64,000 nucleotides of DNA from Zopfochytrium polystomum (lineage: Eukaryota; Chytridiomycota; Chytridiomycetes; Chytridiales; Chytridiaceae): positions 1 to 64,000 of the forward strand of contig JAIVFJ010000179.1 in assembly GCA_025765615.1 (NCBI GenBank), in the 5' to 3' direction. The stretch's first letter is position 1. Each line of letters opens with the position of its first letter. This document shows positions 34,464 through 45,552 of this stretch, one piece after another. The position numbers were made by a program, and so were the translations under genes. The notes under the pieces were generated by a model, which had not been told where the DNA came from, made no database searches, and saw only the letters and a program-made list of their open reading frames with translations.

Positions 34464-34627
34464 CCCTGTTAGACAGACCAGTAGGGATACTTTGTGGACT
34501 AGGCAAGTAGTAGGGTTGAAACACCCCCTTGACAACAGCCCAATAAAGTAAGTTTTAGCCTATTATTTGCTTTCCCTCACTCTAAGGGCCCAGATCCCAG
34601 GGCCAAAGGAGTGAGTATAGTCTCACA
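34464..34627 (+). repeat. 164-bp long inverted repeat, left arm
   Basis: Matches the reverse complement of 39458-39621 at 162 of 164 positions. Outer end CCCTGTTAGAC, inner end GTCTCACA. No convincing target-site duplication was found outside the arms. Confidence 0.85.
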
Positions 34628-34671
34628 TGTTAAGTCCTGAAAAGTGAGACTTTGCAGCAGTATGAACTATT

Positions 34672-34926
34672 TCAATTTTGGAATTCAGTCAAAAGAAAAT
34701 ACTCTCTTCCATTCCAATTTGGTGGTTCTAGGTCGTAATGGCGGTACTTCTCAAAATGAATCTCTACTTGAGAGAGAAAGTTTATCCCATCATACACTAG
34801 ACAGTGGCTGCTTGAGTCCAGAACAGGGCCCTTTATCCAGACCATAACATTTTGTTTTCGTTCACTTCTGATTGATAGCATTTGCATTGAACACTGCAAT
34901 GCGATCAGTGGAGGCTCAAAAAACAA
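34672..34926 (-). CDS. Unrecognised ORF inside the inverted-repeat interval
   Basis: An 84-residue minus-strand ORF with protein-like composition (KQNVMVWIKGPVLDS, CLVYDGINFLSQVEIHFEK). It could be part of a transposon-encoded protein. No family assigned. Confidence 0.25.
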   Translation of the reverse strand: MFFEPPLIALQCSMQMLSIRSERKQNVMVWIKGPVLDSSSHCLVYDGINFLSQVEIHFEKYRHYDLEPPNWNGREYFLLTEFQN

Positions 34927-35595
34927 AGCTCACCTTACCTCTCAGAGATATTGTGTAGACACTGTCCAATGATGGTTGGCTGTGTGTAACTGTGGGTTGT
35001 GGCAGAGATGAGATCAAGATCAGGGCAAATGGCGTGGGCTGGAGTGGCGACAAGTGGGTAATTTACTTCTCTCTCAGTTGGTTGTGTATTTGGTGTGCAG
35101 CACCAGCTGTTCGCCACGATGATTGTGGCGGCAAGCGACAGCCGACGTTGGTGGGCAGGCAGGCAACAAGAGCACTTGTCAGTTTTTTTCCTCTTTTTAC
35201 TATCGCTGACTTTTTTTGTCTCTTTCTTTTCTCATTTTTCTAATTGAAAATGGGCAATCTGTTTTCTAACAAACCCGTTTTTTGGTTTGTTTGTGTGTCT
35301 TGCCGAATTAGACAAAACGGGTGCGCCCCCTTTTTTATTCGATCCGTCCCCCAAGCAGCCGCCTCGGGCTCTCGGGGCTCTCGGGGCTCTCTTGGGCTGA
35401 GCCAATTCAGTCAGTCAAACAATCCCCGCTCTCATCCGCCACTTATGCTCGTTGTGCTCTGCCTCTCAGCCCCAATCATCCGCAAACCCGCATCCACGTC
35501 CGCAACGCTTCCGCCTGTCTTGTTTTTTTCACAACCAAACCCGAAGTGGAGTTGACCGCACGCTCAGAAAAGTTTGTTCTCTCTCACAACGGAAC

Positions 35596-36199
35596 ATGCG
35601 CAGCACCTTCGTCCTCCTCGTCCTCGCCGCCGCCGTCGCGTTCGTCTTGGCGGTCGCCTACTCTCCCACAGGCGTCCTCTGCGGAAAGCTAGAGCCAGTG
35701 AAAAAGAAGTTTCCGCGCCTCATTTCAAAAAAAAAAAAAAAAAAAAAAAAAGGAAAAAAAAATCCAGGAAGGTAACCGTACGTAACACTCCACTACGACC
35801 AACCTCCAACCCTTCCTCCACCTTCTCCCTTCTCGCACCGCCCCCTTCTTTCGGGGGTATTTCCTCAGCCGCACTCCCGTCGAACCCAAGTTTGGCGGTC
35901 CAGTCAGCCAAGAGCGGCCCGCGGCCAAGTCACAGCCGAAACCGCAACCAAAGGCGAAGCTGGCGAGCATCCCCGAGCACGCGGCCTTGCCGGACAAAAT
36001 GCCGCAAGGGGCCAAACCAGCAGGCGGAGGCGGAGGCGCCGGCTCAAGCCGTTCCAAATCGAGCGGGAAGAGCTCAGGGTGGAGTGCGGTCGGCAAAGCG
36101 TTCTCGTCGCCCCTCTCGTTCCAGGCCGGCACCACCAGTCGTCCCAGCGCCAGTCGCCCCAGCGCGGGCGGTCGTGGGAAAGCGGGTGGGAGGAGGTGA
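35596..36199 (+). CDS. Small secreted low-complexity protein, two exons
   Basis: Exon 1 begins at ATG 35596 with a classic signal peptide (basic n-region, then STFVLLVLAAAVAFVLAVAYS), cleaved around residue 25. Exon 2 starts at 35869 after TTCCTCAG and ends at TGA 36199. It encodes a Lys/Pro-rich then Gly/Ser-rich tail (PKPQPKAKLAS, AGGGGGAGSSRSKSSG). The donor is ambiguous: either AA|GTTTCC at 35710 or AG|GTAACC at 35774. The latter would translate a 25-A tract as poly-lysine; both keep frame. The encoded protein looks disordered and secreted, with a function that cannot be inferred. It lies inside the 5-kb inverted-repeat interval. Confidence 0.55.
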
Positions 36200-36925
36200 T
36201 TTTTTTGTGGTGGGCTCAAGACAGGTGGATAGCGGGCTTTTTACGAACAAAAAAATGAAACAAAGTTTTAGTACGCGGTTCCAGCAACTGTTTTCCTCCA
36301 CTTTAGTCTCGAGCACTGCACTGACTTTCCATTGTAAGTTCTTCGCGCGAATCATATGTCTCAAGGAGTAGGGAATGTCGGCTTGAATCTCAAGTCCAGC
36401 TCGCGGTTGGCAACAAACACGACTTCGAAGGAACGGAGACACCGCGGAGCCCTCGGCAGCTCTCGCAGCTAAGGCAGTCCTGTTGCGACCGGCGACTGCG
36501 ACGCCAGATTCGGGCACCAGTTCGGCGAGGGCGGAACGAGCACTCCATCCAGCTCACTTCGAGCTTCCACATGAAACCAAGCGCTGTGCATGATCAATGA
36601 TTTACTTATTCAAAAACCTTCAAAATCTACAGTGGCTAGCGATCTGGCCGCTCTGCACCCCACACAAGCAAGATGTCCTGGGGGCGTTCTGACTTGTCAG
36701 TTCCTTCCCAGAGATTTTTCGGGGTTGGCGGCAGTTCCCTGACGATCTCACAGACGTCCCCCCAACAACCGACGTTTGTGTTCTGAACGTCAGCAAAACG
36801 ACACACAAATTCCATTGGCTCTAAATCGCTTTTCCTTTGCCCGCTCTGCAGAATCGAACTCAAAGTAAAGCATTTGTCGCAGATTCACCTTCACAACTTA
36901 TCAGACAGTCGAGGCTGATGTTGCA

Positions 36926-38601
36926 TTGGAGATTTTGTCAGCTCAGAGAACTGACAAAACGGGAAACAGGGGGAATCAGCCATCATGTGAGATCCCCCCA
37001 TCATGTGGACCCCATGAGTTCGACACAGGTCCAGACAGAATGAATGAGGTTCAAGGCAATCACGATAGAGAATTATTGGACCATATGTCGAATGTCGACA
37101 GCGAAAGGGACCCAACAGACAGCAGTTCAAACTCCTCACATTCAAGCGATTCAAGCAACAAAAATGCCGACATGAACAGCACTCCCAACAGCACCCACAC
37201 TGGACGAGATTCCGCAATCAGCAACACAACCTGACGCATCTGCAGCACGATCAGATGGGTCTATTCAAAATCAGCCACACAAAAACACTGCCTCAAACGA
37301 GAGCAGTAACTTTCAGGCACTCCCTTTCAACTGGCCCAACAAGCGACGACGAATTGCTGGTGGATCTAATAGGTGAGAGTACAGATCACTCTTTGGCACA
37401 GGTATAGGCCCAGGATGGCAAATGTTCTTCTTGTGTGAGACTGCCCAACATGGTCGGTTTTGGTCCATAACTGACATCTCTTCTTCACAGTCCAGGGGAA
37501 TTCTGTCAGGTAGTCGAATGGCCGCTGCTGATCCAGGAACGCCATTGTGGCTGCGTCTGGCCGAAGTTTTGATCGCGCGTGGGCTAATTTCAACCAACAC
37601 TATCCCACATCTTCGGAACTTCAGGGTGAGAAAACGGTCAATATCTCGAGCTGCAAGGGCTCATTTCGGCTTCAGGAACTAGATGTTGAAGGCATGCTCA
37701 CCATTCAGTACGGTCTGATTGCGTTTGGTCCATCATCTGGAACAAACGCATCCGTCCCGTCCTATTTGACTGTAACTATGTAGTCGCCTCCTGCAAGTTT
37801 TTGCGCTTTTCTCACTTGGTTGATTTTAGGCAAATATAAAGCGCTTTTGCATGCAATATCTGTGCAAAGTTGAACCTTTTCCGCAAGTCTCGGTGAAAGC
37901 ATCAAAGGCACAGGCCGATCTGTTCAAACAGGCATCTGTGAATTGATGCCATGTGCCAAAGAGTGCTGCATGTGGATAAAGGTGGGTGTTCAGTCGATTT
38001 GTATTTCCTTGTATTAAGTTTCTTGATCAGAATGTTTTGCTTCCAAAGAATGGGTATGATCCAATTGAGTCGCTTCCCATCATAGAGTCGGTCAACGGAC
38101 TGTGCTCGAAAAGTATGTCTTCAATCAAGTCGACGTGGAAAGTTGCAGTGAGAATGTGTCAACTGTCTCTCCTTGCTTTACAAATATTTGGGCAGATAAA
38201 CGAAGAGATCAATGAAGTATCTCCTTCACCAGAAAGTCTTGTGTCGAGGCTCTACGCTGAGCACGAGTCACTTGTCGTGACTGACCAGAAGATCACGATT
38301 GCAGATGAAATCAATTATCGCCGCAGATGCTCCGCTTTGATTTGCGTATGCGTTGCTGTTTGGAAAGTGAAACCACTGACTTTTGGCTCAGATGTATACA
38401 GCCGTTGTGCTGAAGAGACATCCTGTCAAGCTTGCTGGGTGTGACTACTGGCTCTATACAAACTGCTATCTACAGAAGTTTGAGGCTCTCTCCAAAGAGG
38501 TTCAAAGGGGGGTGGTGTCAAAGTATGAGCTCTACATTCAACCTCGGCCAAACGAACTACCACTAATCAATGCAGCGACTGAGCTCCAACTTCCAGCTTA
38601 G
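36926..38601 (+). pseudogene. Unrecognised, partly disordered gene, probably transposon-encoded
   Basis: Plus-strand coding-like pieces run through several frames. A Ser/Asn/Asp-rich segment (36926-37234) is followed by a Gln/Asn-rich one ending WPNKRRRIAGGSNR (about 37374). A stretch at 37690-37800 reads VWSIIWNKRIRPVLFDCN. The last part (37986-38345) joins through a clean 46-nt GT-AG intron (38346-38391) to an exon ending at 38601 (VVLKRHPVKLAGCDYWLY). The terminal exon pair looks genuine; the upstream structure is unresolved. No family is recognised. Confidence 0.35.
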
Positions 38602-38730
38602 CCCTCTTCGCTTCCTTCTACATTGTAGAACTTTGACACCCAACCTTGCTTTTCTTGTTGACTGTGCTTCTCTTTAAAAAAAAAAATATAATAGTGCACG
38701 CACACGATAATAGTTGTTTGTTGGATGAAA

Positions 38731-39100
38731 TCAAAGTATTTCACAGACGTCATACATATGTATACTGAGCAATGATGATGGAAGTCGTTCTATGAAGAGT
38801 CTGTAAATCTTCTTTGGGGGAGCATTACCACATGCCGCAGGACTGTTTCTGACATGTGTCTGGGACGTCTCAACGATTGTTCCCCGGCAACAGCAGTCTG
38901 GAGTTAGGGATCCCTTCCTCAATTCTTTCTGAGACATTAGAGAGTTTCCGCCACTGTACATTTCCAAATTTTTTTGCACAGTGACAGTTCACTGTGCTGA
39001 ACCACTTTTTCACTGTGAAATTTGCTGCTGAAAAAACAGTGACCACCAGCTCACTGTCGGTCCACTTCACGATGAGCGAGGCTGAAGGTGTAAACTCCAA
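38731..39100 (-). CDS. Unrecognised minus-strand ORFs convergent with the preceding gene
   Basis: Two overlapping minus-strand frames (38731-38979 and 38870-39100) with a Cys-containing segment (TPDCCCRGTIVETSQTHV). Position and convergence mirror the two-gene arrangement at the left end of the window, suggesting transposon origin. Weak evidence. Confidence 0.2.
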
Positions 39101-39457
39101 TCCCAGCTGGTGAGTACTCTTTCGTCACTCCTGGCCCCTCCCTTGCCATCCCCATCCCTTCCTGGAATGATTGATGATCGGTTGCTCCTGCATGAAACGG
39201 AAACTGGCTTCCCCGTTCCCTTTGCGCTGACCTGAGTTGCAGCACCAGCTTCCATCGTCAGCCCTGTCCCAGCGGCAAGGGCGGCTCAACACCACCACCA
39301 CTGCCGCCAGCAGCAGCATCAACGACGGCAACAGCAGCGGCGGCCACAGCAACGACGTCCGGTCCCACTCCGCAAACCCCTCCATTGTCACAGCAGTGGC
39401 AGCGGGAGCGGATCACAGTGATACTCCAGGCTGGTCAGGGACCGCCAGGATGGTGGC

Positions 39458-39621
39458 TGTGAGACTATACTCACTCCTTTGACCCTGGGATCTGGGCCCT
39501 TAGAGTGAGGGAAAGCAAATAATAGGCTAAAACTAACTTTATTGGGCTGTTGTCAAGGGGGTGTTTCAACCCTACTACTTGCCTAGTCCACAAAGTATCC
39601 CTACTGGTCTGTCTAACAGGG
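39458..39621 (-). repeat. 164-bp long inverted repeat, right arm
   Basis: 98.8% identical to the reverse complement of 34464-34627; 4.83 kb separates the two arms. Together they may be the termini of a 5.16-kb element or two insertions of one small element in opposite orientation. Confidence 0.85.
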
Positions 39622-39914
39622 TGATCACTGTGGGAAATTCTCACGATGCAAATCGAATTTCCCCGGTAGTGGAAACTCTCTATTCACAGAAAAAGTGAAC
39701 GTTTGTCTCCAGCAGAAATTCGAGAAATTCCCCAACCACATTTTGTGTTGGGGGTGTACGTTCGCATCGCACCACCAGACAATCCAACCTCAATAGCCGT
39801 ACCCAGAAAAGTGGGTCGGCGATAGATGCCAATACTTTTCCGACAATCACTGATCAGCCTGCCTTTCCTGTCTTTCACGCCTGTCTTACCCGCCAAGCAG
39901 AAAAAAATTCAGTC

Positions 39915-40200
39915 CCAAAAAGGTGCAGAAGCGCAACGGCAACCCGGCGCAAAAGTGGCAGCCCCTCGGCAGCGGCGCAATCGCGAACGTCGGGACGAGC
40001 AGTGCGCGCTGCCTAAACTTGAACAACAACAACCTGCGTCCAGTGGTGGGATTGCAACAACGCGGACGGGTCGGTTCGCGGCAACAGCATCCAGATGCAG
40101 ATGCATTGGCGGTTTTTTGGTTTTATGTGCGTAGTTGTACCCTGGAAGAAGACATCTGCGGCGAATTGAACGCCGATCACCCTCTGAGAGAGATATCCTA
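39915..40200 (+). pseudogene. Ricin-type beta-trefoil lectin (CBM13) relic
   Basis: The frame contains NGNPAQKWQPLGSGAI with the QxW motif of ricin-B repeats, then ARCLNLNNNNLRPV. A one-base frame change follows near 40046, and the next repeat reads WWDCNNADGSVRGNSIQMQ. Such modules are carbohydrate-binding domains of secreted fungal enzymes and lectins. Only about two subdomains remain and no catalytic module or signal peptide is attached, so this is a decayed fragment. Confidence 0.6.
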
Positions 40201-40599
40201 AGCATATGGCGACAGGGGCTCAGAGGGGGGCGACAATTTATTATGATCCATGTGGTCAAGTTTCTCAACGAATCTCGCAAGCCCCAAACCTCCGCAGTCA
40301 TAAATCACCTCCAAGTTACTTCCAGTCACCTTCGTCGCGCCACTGCTTCGTGAAAAAATTGCCGTTTTTTGCAACGCGTGGCGTTCCACGCCGTCATCAC
40401 AGTCGCCGTATGTTGTCCACCACTTCAAGAACGGTAGCCCAGCAACCTCACGCAGTCTTCGCCGCGCAAGTCTGTTGCTCCGTGAATTTTAGGGGCATCG
40501 ACCACGCTTTGGGAGCTTGACTCTTTGAGTATATATTTATGACCAGCTGTTTGTTTGAGACAGAAACAAAAGCAAAAAATGAGACTTACGACAACCGAA

Positions 40600-40900
40600 A
40601 GCCGGGCCGCATCCACCGTCTGCGCATCTCTAAACCGTCCAGCGACGACTCGCGACGTTCCTTCTCTGCAAGGGGTTGCTTCAAGGAAAAACAGACAACG
40701 GTTGACAGAACTCCAGGAGATACCACCGCGCAGTAAAAGCGTCACAAGAACAAAAATTTCCCAACAGACGAAGGATTGAACTCCGATCTCCACCGGGCTT
40801 CAGCCACTAGGCAACACACCCATACGGGTACGCCGGAATCGAACCCAAGTATTAGTGGCGTCCTACCATTAGACGACCCAGGGCGATGTTGCCTAACCAA
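40600..40900 (-). repeat. tRNA-derived SINE-like unit, copy 1
   Basis: On the minus strand two tRNA-like modules are fused. The first has an A-box-like TCTAATGGTAGGACGCC and a B-box GGGTTCGATTCC. The second has TTGCCTAGTGGCTGAAGCC and GGAGTTCAATCC. They are followed by a body shared with copy 2 (reads GGAGTTCTGTCAACCG, then ...GAGAAGGAACGTCGCGA). There is no complete cloverleaf; pol III-type promoter boxes are recognisable. Confidence 0.6.
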
Positions 40901-40984
40901 ATTTTTAATTTGACGGATTAAGGCGCAGTCATTGTAATCCGGCGGCACGACGTGCGCAGTCTTCGCAATCCGTCAGCGATGGCA

Positions 40985-41260
40985 TTTCCTTCAGAAGGCA
41001 CCCCGCATCCAGCACATTATTTATTCTTTTCCTCTTCGCCTCATCATTTGCGTCCCAGACCCAAAGCCATCTTCCCTGCCTCTGTACTTGAAACGACAGC
41101 GCAAGGGAAATAATCTTCTCACGGTGCACAAACCACCGCACCCTCCACGTAAAAGGCATCCCCGGACGAAGGATTGAACTCCAATTTCCACCAATTGAAT
41201 AATCGTCTCGAGGACGATCGCGTTAACCACTACGCAACGGAGCCCGAGGGCTTCGGTGGG
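40985..41260 (-). repeat. tRNA-derived SINE-like unit, copy 3 (Ser-tRNA-like head)
   Basis: Minus strand 41250-41160 reads TGCGTAGTGGTTAACGCG (A box, D-arm). It continues with a CTCGAG-centred anticodon-like hairpin, a long variable region and GGAGTTCAATCC (B box). It resembles a decayed tRNA-Ser(CGA) but the acceptor stem does not pair. Its body resembles the unit at 41930-42180. Confidence 0.5.
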
Positions 41261-41574
41261 TTCTGAGGTGGCGTCTTGCCATTCGACTCAAACAGCTGCC
41301 CAAAGTTCTGCCAATTGATCGTTTTTAAAAGCAATCTCAATCTCAAGTTTCAAAGGTTAAGGTCAAGCGAGGACGAAAATTTTATTGCCAATACTTCTTT
41401 CGCCACGATGGCTTTCGCAGAGCAGAGAGGCAGAAATAGTGACGCTCATCCCCAGGCGAAGGATTGAACTCCGATTTCACCATTAACGACTATAACTCAT
41501 AATACTCATAATAACGAGGAATTGAACCAACGAACTCAGAAATCAAGTTAACTCCATCAGGCCGCGTTCACTGT

Positions 41575-41840
41575 GTGAGCATTTCACCGAGCCACCAGCG
41601 TCCAATGACGACTTGCGTGCATGCAGATCGCGATGTTCCTTCTCTGTACAGGCTCTTTTAAGGAACAGCAATCGATTGACAGAACTCCAAGGAGCCCAGT
41701 CACTAAAGGTGGATCTGTAAAAGCCAGAAAAAAGCGATCCCCGGACGAAGGATTGAGCTCCGATCTCCACCAGGCTTTCGCCACTAAGCAACACACCCAA
41801 ACGGGTATGTTGGGAATCGAACCCAGTCGCAAAATGAGGC
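41575..41840 (-). repeat. tRNA-derived SINE-like unit, copy 2
   Basis: Same order as copy 1: B-box GGGTTCGATTCC, then GTTGCTTAGTGGCGAAAGCC, GGAGCTCAATCC, then the shared body containing GGAGTTCTGTCAATCG and GAGAAGGAACATCGCGA. A further B-box fragment lies at 41455-41490. Confidence 0.6.
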
Positions 41841-41929
41841 GCAGTCATTTGGTGAAAGGAAGGCTGCACACTCACTGTGTGAGGTACGATCTGAGTCGCA
41901 CAATCTTGATGTATTTCCGTCATCGCCAG

Positions 41930-42190
41930 TCTCGCTGCTTGGCGGGAGATAGCTCTCCTCTTCCTCTTTGTCTCGCCCGGCTCACGGCCCTCATCCCGCC
42001 TCAAGAGCCTGAAGCGGCTGTGCCGTAGATACAAAACCTTTGCTTGTACAAACCGTCGCATTTCAAATTAACATGCACGTAAAAGCATCCCCGGATCGAA
42101 TGGTTAAACTCCGATTTCCATCATTTGAATAACTAGTCCAGGGTAGTCCAATGGCAAGACGCCACCACAGAACATGTGTGTTCAATCCCC
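41930..42190. repeat. tRNA-like modules, copy 4 and an opposite-strand unit
   Basis: A minus-strand fragment (about 42080-42110) of the Ser-like head abuts a plus-strand module at 42140-42200. The latter has an A-box-like TAGTCCAATGGCAAGACGCC and a B-box GTGTTCAATCCC. Neither forms a complete tRNA. Confidence 0.45.
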
Positions 42191-42406
42191 ACCACAGCCC
42201 TTGCAGCGTGGTGAATGCGACTATTCAAGGTACGGTTGACGTCTTGGTTGTTTGTTTGATACCCTTCAACTTCTATGGACGACCAGGGACGGCAACTTGG
42301 CACCGTTGGCTTTAAAGCTTTTTTTTTTTTTTCTTTTTTTTTTTTCTTTCTTCTCTCTTTTTTGCCAAATCAGAACGACCACCTAGCAAACCCTTTCCAC
42401 GCAACA

Positions 42407-43544
42407 ATGGCCGCGCGGCTGAAGCCTGGGGAGGTCGATCTTGGGGTGAGTTCCGCTTCGAGGGGGCGTCGTCGAGTCGAGTCGAGAGCGCGCGCGCGCG
42501 GGCGGGCCATCCCCCACCGCATTGTTCCGATCGCTACTCGTGTTCTCTCCCTCATCTGTCCCTCTGTCAATTGCGTCATCCGCGCTCCCAAATCCGCTGT
42601 TTGTCAACTCTAACCTTCACGTTTGCTTCGCCACAACGCCCTCAGACCACCATCATGGCGGTGCAATACAAAGACGGCGTCATCGTCGGCGCCGACTCGC
42701 GCACCACCACCGGATCCTACATTGGTAAAAAAAAAAAAAATGAACTCGCGCCTGTCCTTTATTCCTTTTCGTGCTCACACCCAACCGAACGACCCCCATA
42801 GCAAACCGCGTCACGGACAAGCTGACGCCGGTGCACGACCGCATCTTCTGCTGCCGCAGCGGCAGCGCGGCAGACACGCAGGCCGTCGCGGACATCGTGC
42901 AGTACTACCTCCAGCTCTTCGGGTACCGCCCACTTTCCCCCCTTTTCCCTCCTGCTCTTCCCTCCTCTAACCCCGCTTCCCCCTTGCCCCCCCGCACCTA
43001 GCGTCACCGAAGGCGAACCCCCCCGGGTTCACACCGCCGCGTCCATGTTCCAAGAGCTCTGCTACAGCAACAAGGACCAACTGTCCGCTGGGATCATCGT
43101 GGGCGGGTGGGACAAGCACGACGGACCGTCGGTGTGGTCGATCCCGCTGGGCGGGTCGCTGCACCGGCAGCCGTTTGCGATCGGCGGGAGCGGGTCGACG
43201 TATATTTACGGGTACTGCGACGCGCAGTATAAGGAGGGTATGGGGAGGGAGGAGGCGATTGAGTTTACAAAGAATGGTGAGTGCGCGGGGAGGGGTGGGA
43301 GCGCGTGCTTTGCGCGCGTGTAGTTTTGACTGAAAGCCTTTATTTTAGCAATTTCGCTGGCCATGTCGAGGGACGGATCGTCGGGCGGCGTCATTCGGCT
43401 GGCAGTGATCACTAAGGACGGCGTCGAGAGGATCTTTACCCCCGGAGACCAGGTGAAAGTGATTCGACCCGGCGCGTAAGGCATTCGCGTTTGCTAACCA
43501 CTCTGCTTTTCACTCGCCAGCTTCCCACGTTCTGGAAAGGTTAA
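42407..43544 (+). CDS. PRE3: 20S proteasome subunit beta-1 (PSMB6/PRE3), six exons
   Basis: Catalytic caspase-like subunit of the 20S core. Exons: 42407-42445, 42646-42724, 42802-42922, 43002-43276, 43349-43452 and 43521-43544. All introns are GT-AG, phases agree, and the product is 213 residues. The short propeptide ends ...DLG and the first intron falls exactly at the autocatalytic Gly|Thr junction, so exon 2 starts with the nucleophile Thr1 ([12 protein letters not shown]). [16 protein letters not shown], the Lys33-equivalent region (VTDKLTPV), GIIVGGWD, and the [10 protein letters not shown] block before [18 protein letters not shown] all match the beta-1 type. An AATAAA signal follows at about 43603. 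It is convergent with the next gene, 118 bp apart. Confidence 0.95.
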
Positions 43545-43662
43545 GGAAAGAAGGCGCACAGGAGGGCGGACGGATTTGAGGCCCGCTTGTAAAATGGTAC
43601 CCAATAAACACATGTCTGGCCCACTGCAATTTTTTTGCAACGTCGGTTTTCATTTTACGTAC

Positions 43663-45289
43663 TCAGGCATTGGTGCCGTTACCCTCCTCAACCTCATCGG
43701 CCGCAGAAGCCGCTTTTGGATCGTCAGCCTCACCTGGCTTCGACACTTCGTCCTCCTCCACCGCTTTCCTGGAATATTCCTTGGAGTCAACCAGCACTTC
43801 TCCCGGTTCATCCTCACCCAATCCCACCACATCACCCGCCCCGTTCCCATCCACCACACCTCCAACTTTCACGACCACCGCATCGCCCTTACCCTCATCC
43901 CCCGGCACTTCCACACGCACCCCACCGCGTCGCGGACTCTCCCCGCGCTCGCGGTCGCGGTTTCTCTCCCCTCCGCGGCTCCGACTGCGACTCCCCTCCC
44001 CGCCCCGCTGCCCCCGCTCACCACCCCCTCCGCTCCCGCTCCTCCTCCTCTCCACACTCCTCTCTCTCGTCCCGCGCCGACTCCGGCTGCGGCTGCGCTC
44101 CCCGCCTCCCCGGTCCCCGCGCCGACTCCGCGACCTGGTACGCCCGCGGCTTCGTCGCCGCGGCGGCGGCGAGTAGTGGTCGTCGCCGCGGTGGCGCGCG
44201 ATCGGGCTGCGGGTGCGGCGTCGTCGGCGGCTGCGGGACCGGCTGCGGGTGCGGTGTCGTCTGCTTCGGCTTCCGTCGCGGGACCTGCTGCGGCTGCCAG
44301 TGCGACGGCGTGGGCTGCGGGATCGGGATCGGGACCTGGTTCGGGTTCTGCGACTGCTGCGGTGTGGCGACCTGCTGCGAGAGCGGGTGCGGGTGCGGGA
44401 GCGGCGACGCGGGGGCGAAGGGGAGCGACGGCGGTGCAGGTCGTCTTTGATTGTTGTTGTTGCAGCGCGGTCGCGAGAGGCGTCACGAGAGCGGCGCGGA
44501 GAGCGAGAGCGAGACGCGCGCTTCGCGTCATCGTCGTCGTCGACAGCGGCGGTTAGCGGCTCGTCGGCTTCGTCGTCGTCACGTTTCCGTCGTTTGTGCT
44601 ATTCGAAAGAGAACCGCGTCAGATCCACAACCCGCCCCAAAAGCCCCATCGCACCTCCCCAACGCCCACCCACACTCACCGGACTCTTTGACGCGCTCCT
44701 CTGCCTCTCCTCCGCACTTCTCCTCCTACCGCGCTCGCTCTCCGATCCGTCGTCCGAGTCCGAATCGCTGTTATCGCTGTCGCTTTTCTGCTTCTTGTCC
44801 TTCTTCTTCCCCTTGCTCTTCTTGTCCTTCTTCTTCTTCTCCTTCTTCTTCCTCTTCCCGCTGCTGCTCTTTAGCTTCTCCGTCCGCTCGTCGTCAAGTT
44901 GTTTGCGGTACTGGGGGGTGTCCACGAAAGGCGATCGGGGGGATTTAGGGCGGGCGTTACGATCCGAGTAAACTCATCGCAAGTCTCTTTTTACCTCTTT
45001 CATGGCCTTTTCGGAAAATGCGCCGCCCTGCAGCTCCTCCTTTTGCGCCTTCAGGTTCTTCAGGTCGTCCCATGTGAAGCTCTGCTTGGCGCGCGCCTGG
45101 AGGTATTCTCTTTGAGGGCAGGTAAAAGAGTCGGGCCAAGTTGGGTCAGTGCAGGGAAAGAAATAGGGCGCCCAACCCCACCCCCCCCAAGTGCCAAGCT
45201 GAGGGTCCGGATCGATGTTCCTGGCCCCGTCGATCCGATCGGATACGTTTTTGGTATTGGCTGGATCGGCTTCGTTACCTGATCGACAT
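43663..45289 (-). CDS. FAM133-like nuclear protein with C-terminal RS domain, four exons
   Basis: Exons: 45279-45289 (11 nt), 44995-45109, 44680-44910 and 43663-44598. All are GT-AG, total 430 residues. The N-terminus (MSIREYLQARAKQSFTWDDL, then EELQGGAFSEKAMKEYRKQL) followed by a Lys-rich block and acidic serines (SDSDNSDSDSDDGSESE) fits FAM133 / style cell-cycle inhibitor proteins, which associate with spliceosomes. Exon 4 adds a long Arg-Ser domain (RTRTRSRSRS, RSRSRDGSRSRR) and a disordered acidic tail, a combination more typical of SR-like splicing factors. The likely role is nuclear pre-mRNA processing. The start is set by the microexon: ATGTCGATCAG|gtaacg is the only donor that keeps phase with the EYLQ exon. 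Confidence 0.75.
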
Positions 45290-45552
45290 TTGCGCAACGC
45301 AATGACCAGCAACTTGTCAGAGGGAAAGAGTGAATGAAGATTTGTGGGGAACGATGCCCGGTTTTCCACTGCTCTGCGCCCCGAAACTAATCGATGCTCG
45401 ACTGAACTGTACACTTTTTTATATCGTCGTTTTCGACCGGGAGGGAGATACTGCAAAACTGGAACAGAACCAAACAAGCCCTATCGGACCAAACCAAATT
45501 CATCGCGCTTCCCAGTAAACACCCCAGCCAACCAACCTGCCCTCGCTCCCTC

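Noticed and set aside
34464..34627. Inverted-repeat arms as the two LTRs of a retrotransposon
   Set aside because: LTRs are direct repeats; these arms are in opposite orientation and no pol ORF lies between them.
39617..39670. hAT-type terminal inverted repeat starting CAGGG at 39617
   Set aside because: The CAGGG also belongs to the 164-bp arm, and no matching opposite end or 8-bp target duplication was found.
41160..41250. Functional tRNA-Ser(CGA) gene on the minus strand
   Set aside because: A box, B box and an anticodon-like hairpin are visible, but the acceptor stem does not pair and U33 placement is inconsistent; better explained as a tRNA-derived repeat.
43650..44971. Long plus-strand ORFs (43576-44556, 44213-44971) opposite the RS-domain gene
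   Set aside because: They are mirror images of Arg/Ser-rich codons on the minus strand, where four exons join in phase with clean splice sites and FAM133-like sequence.
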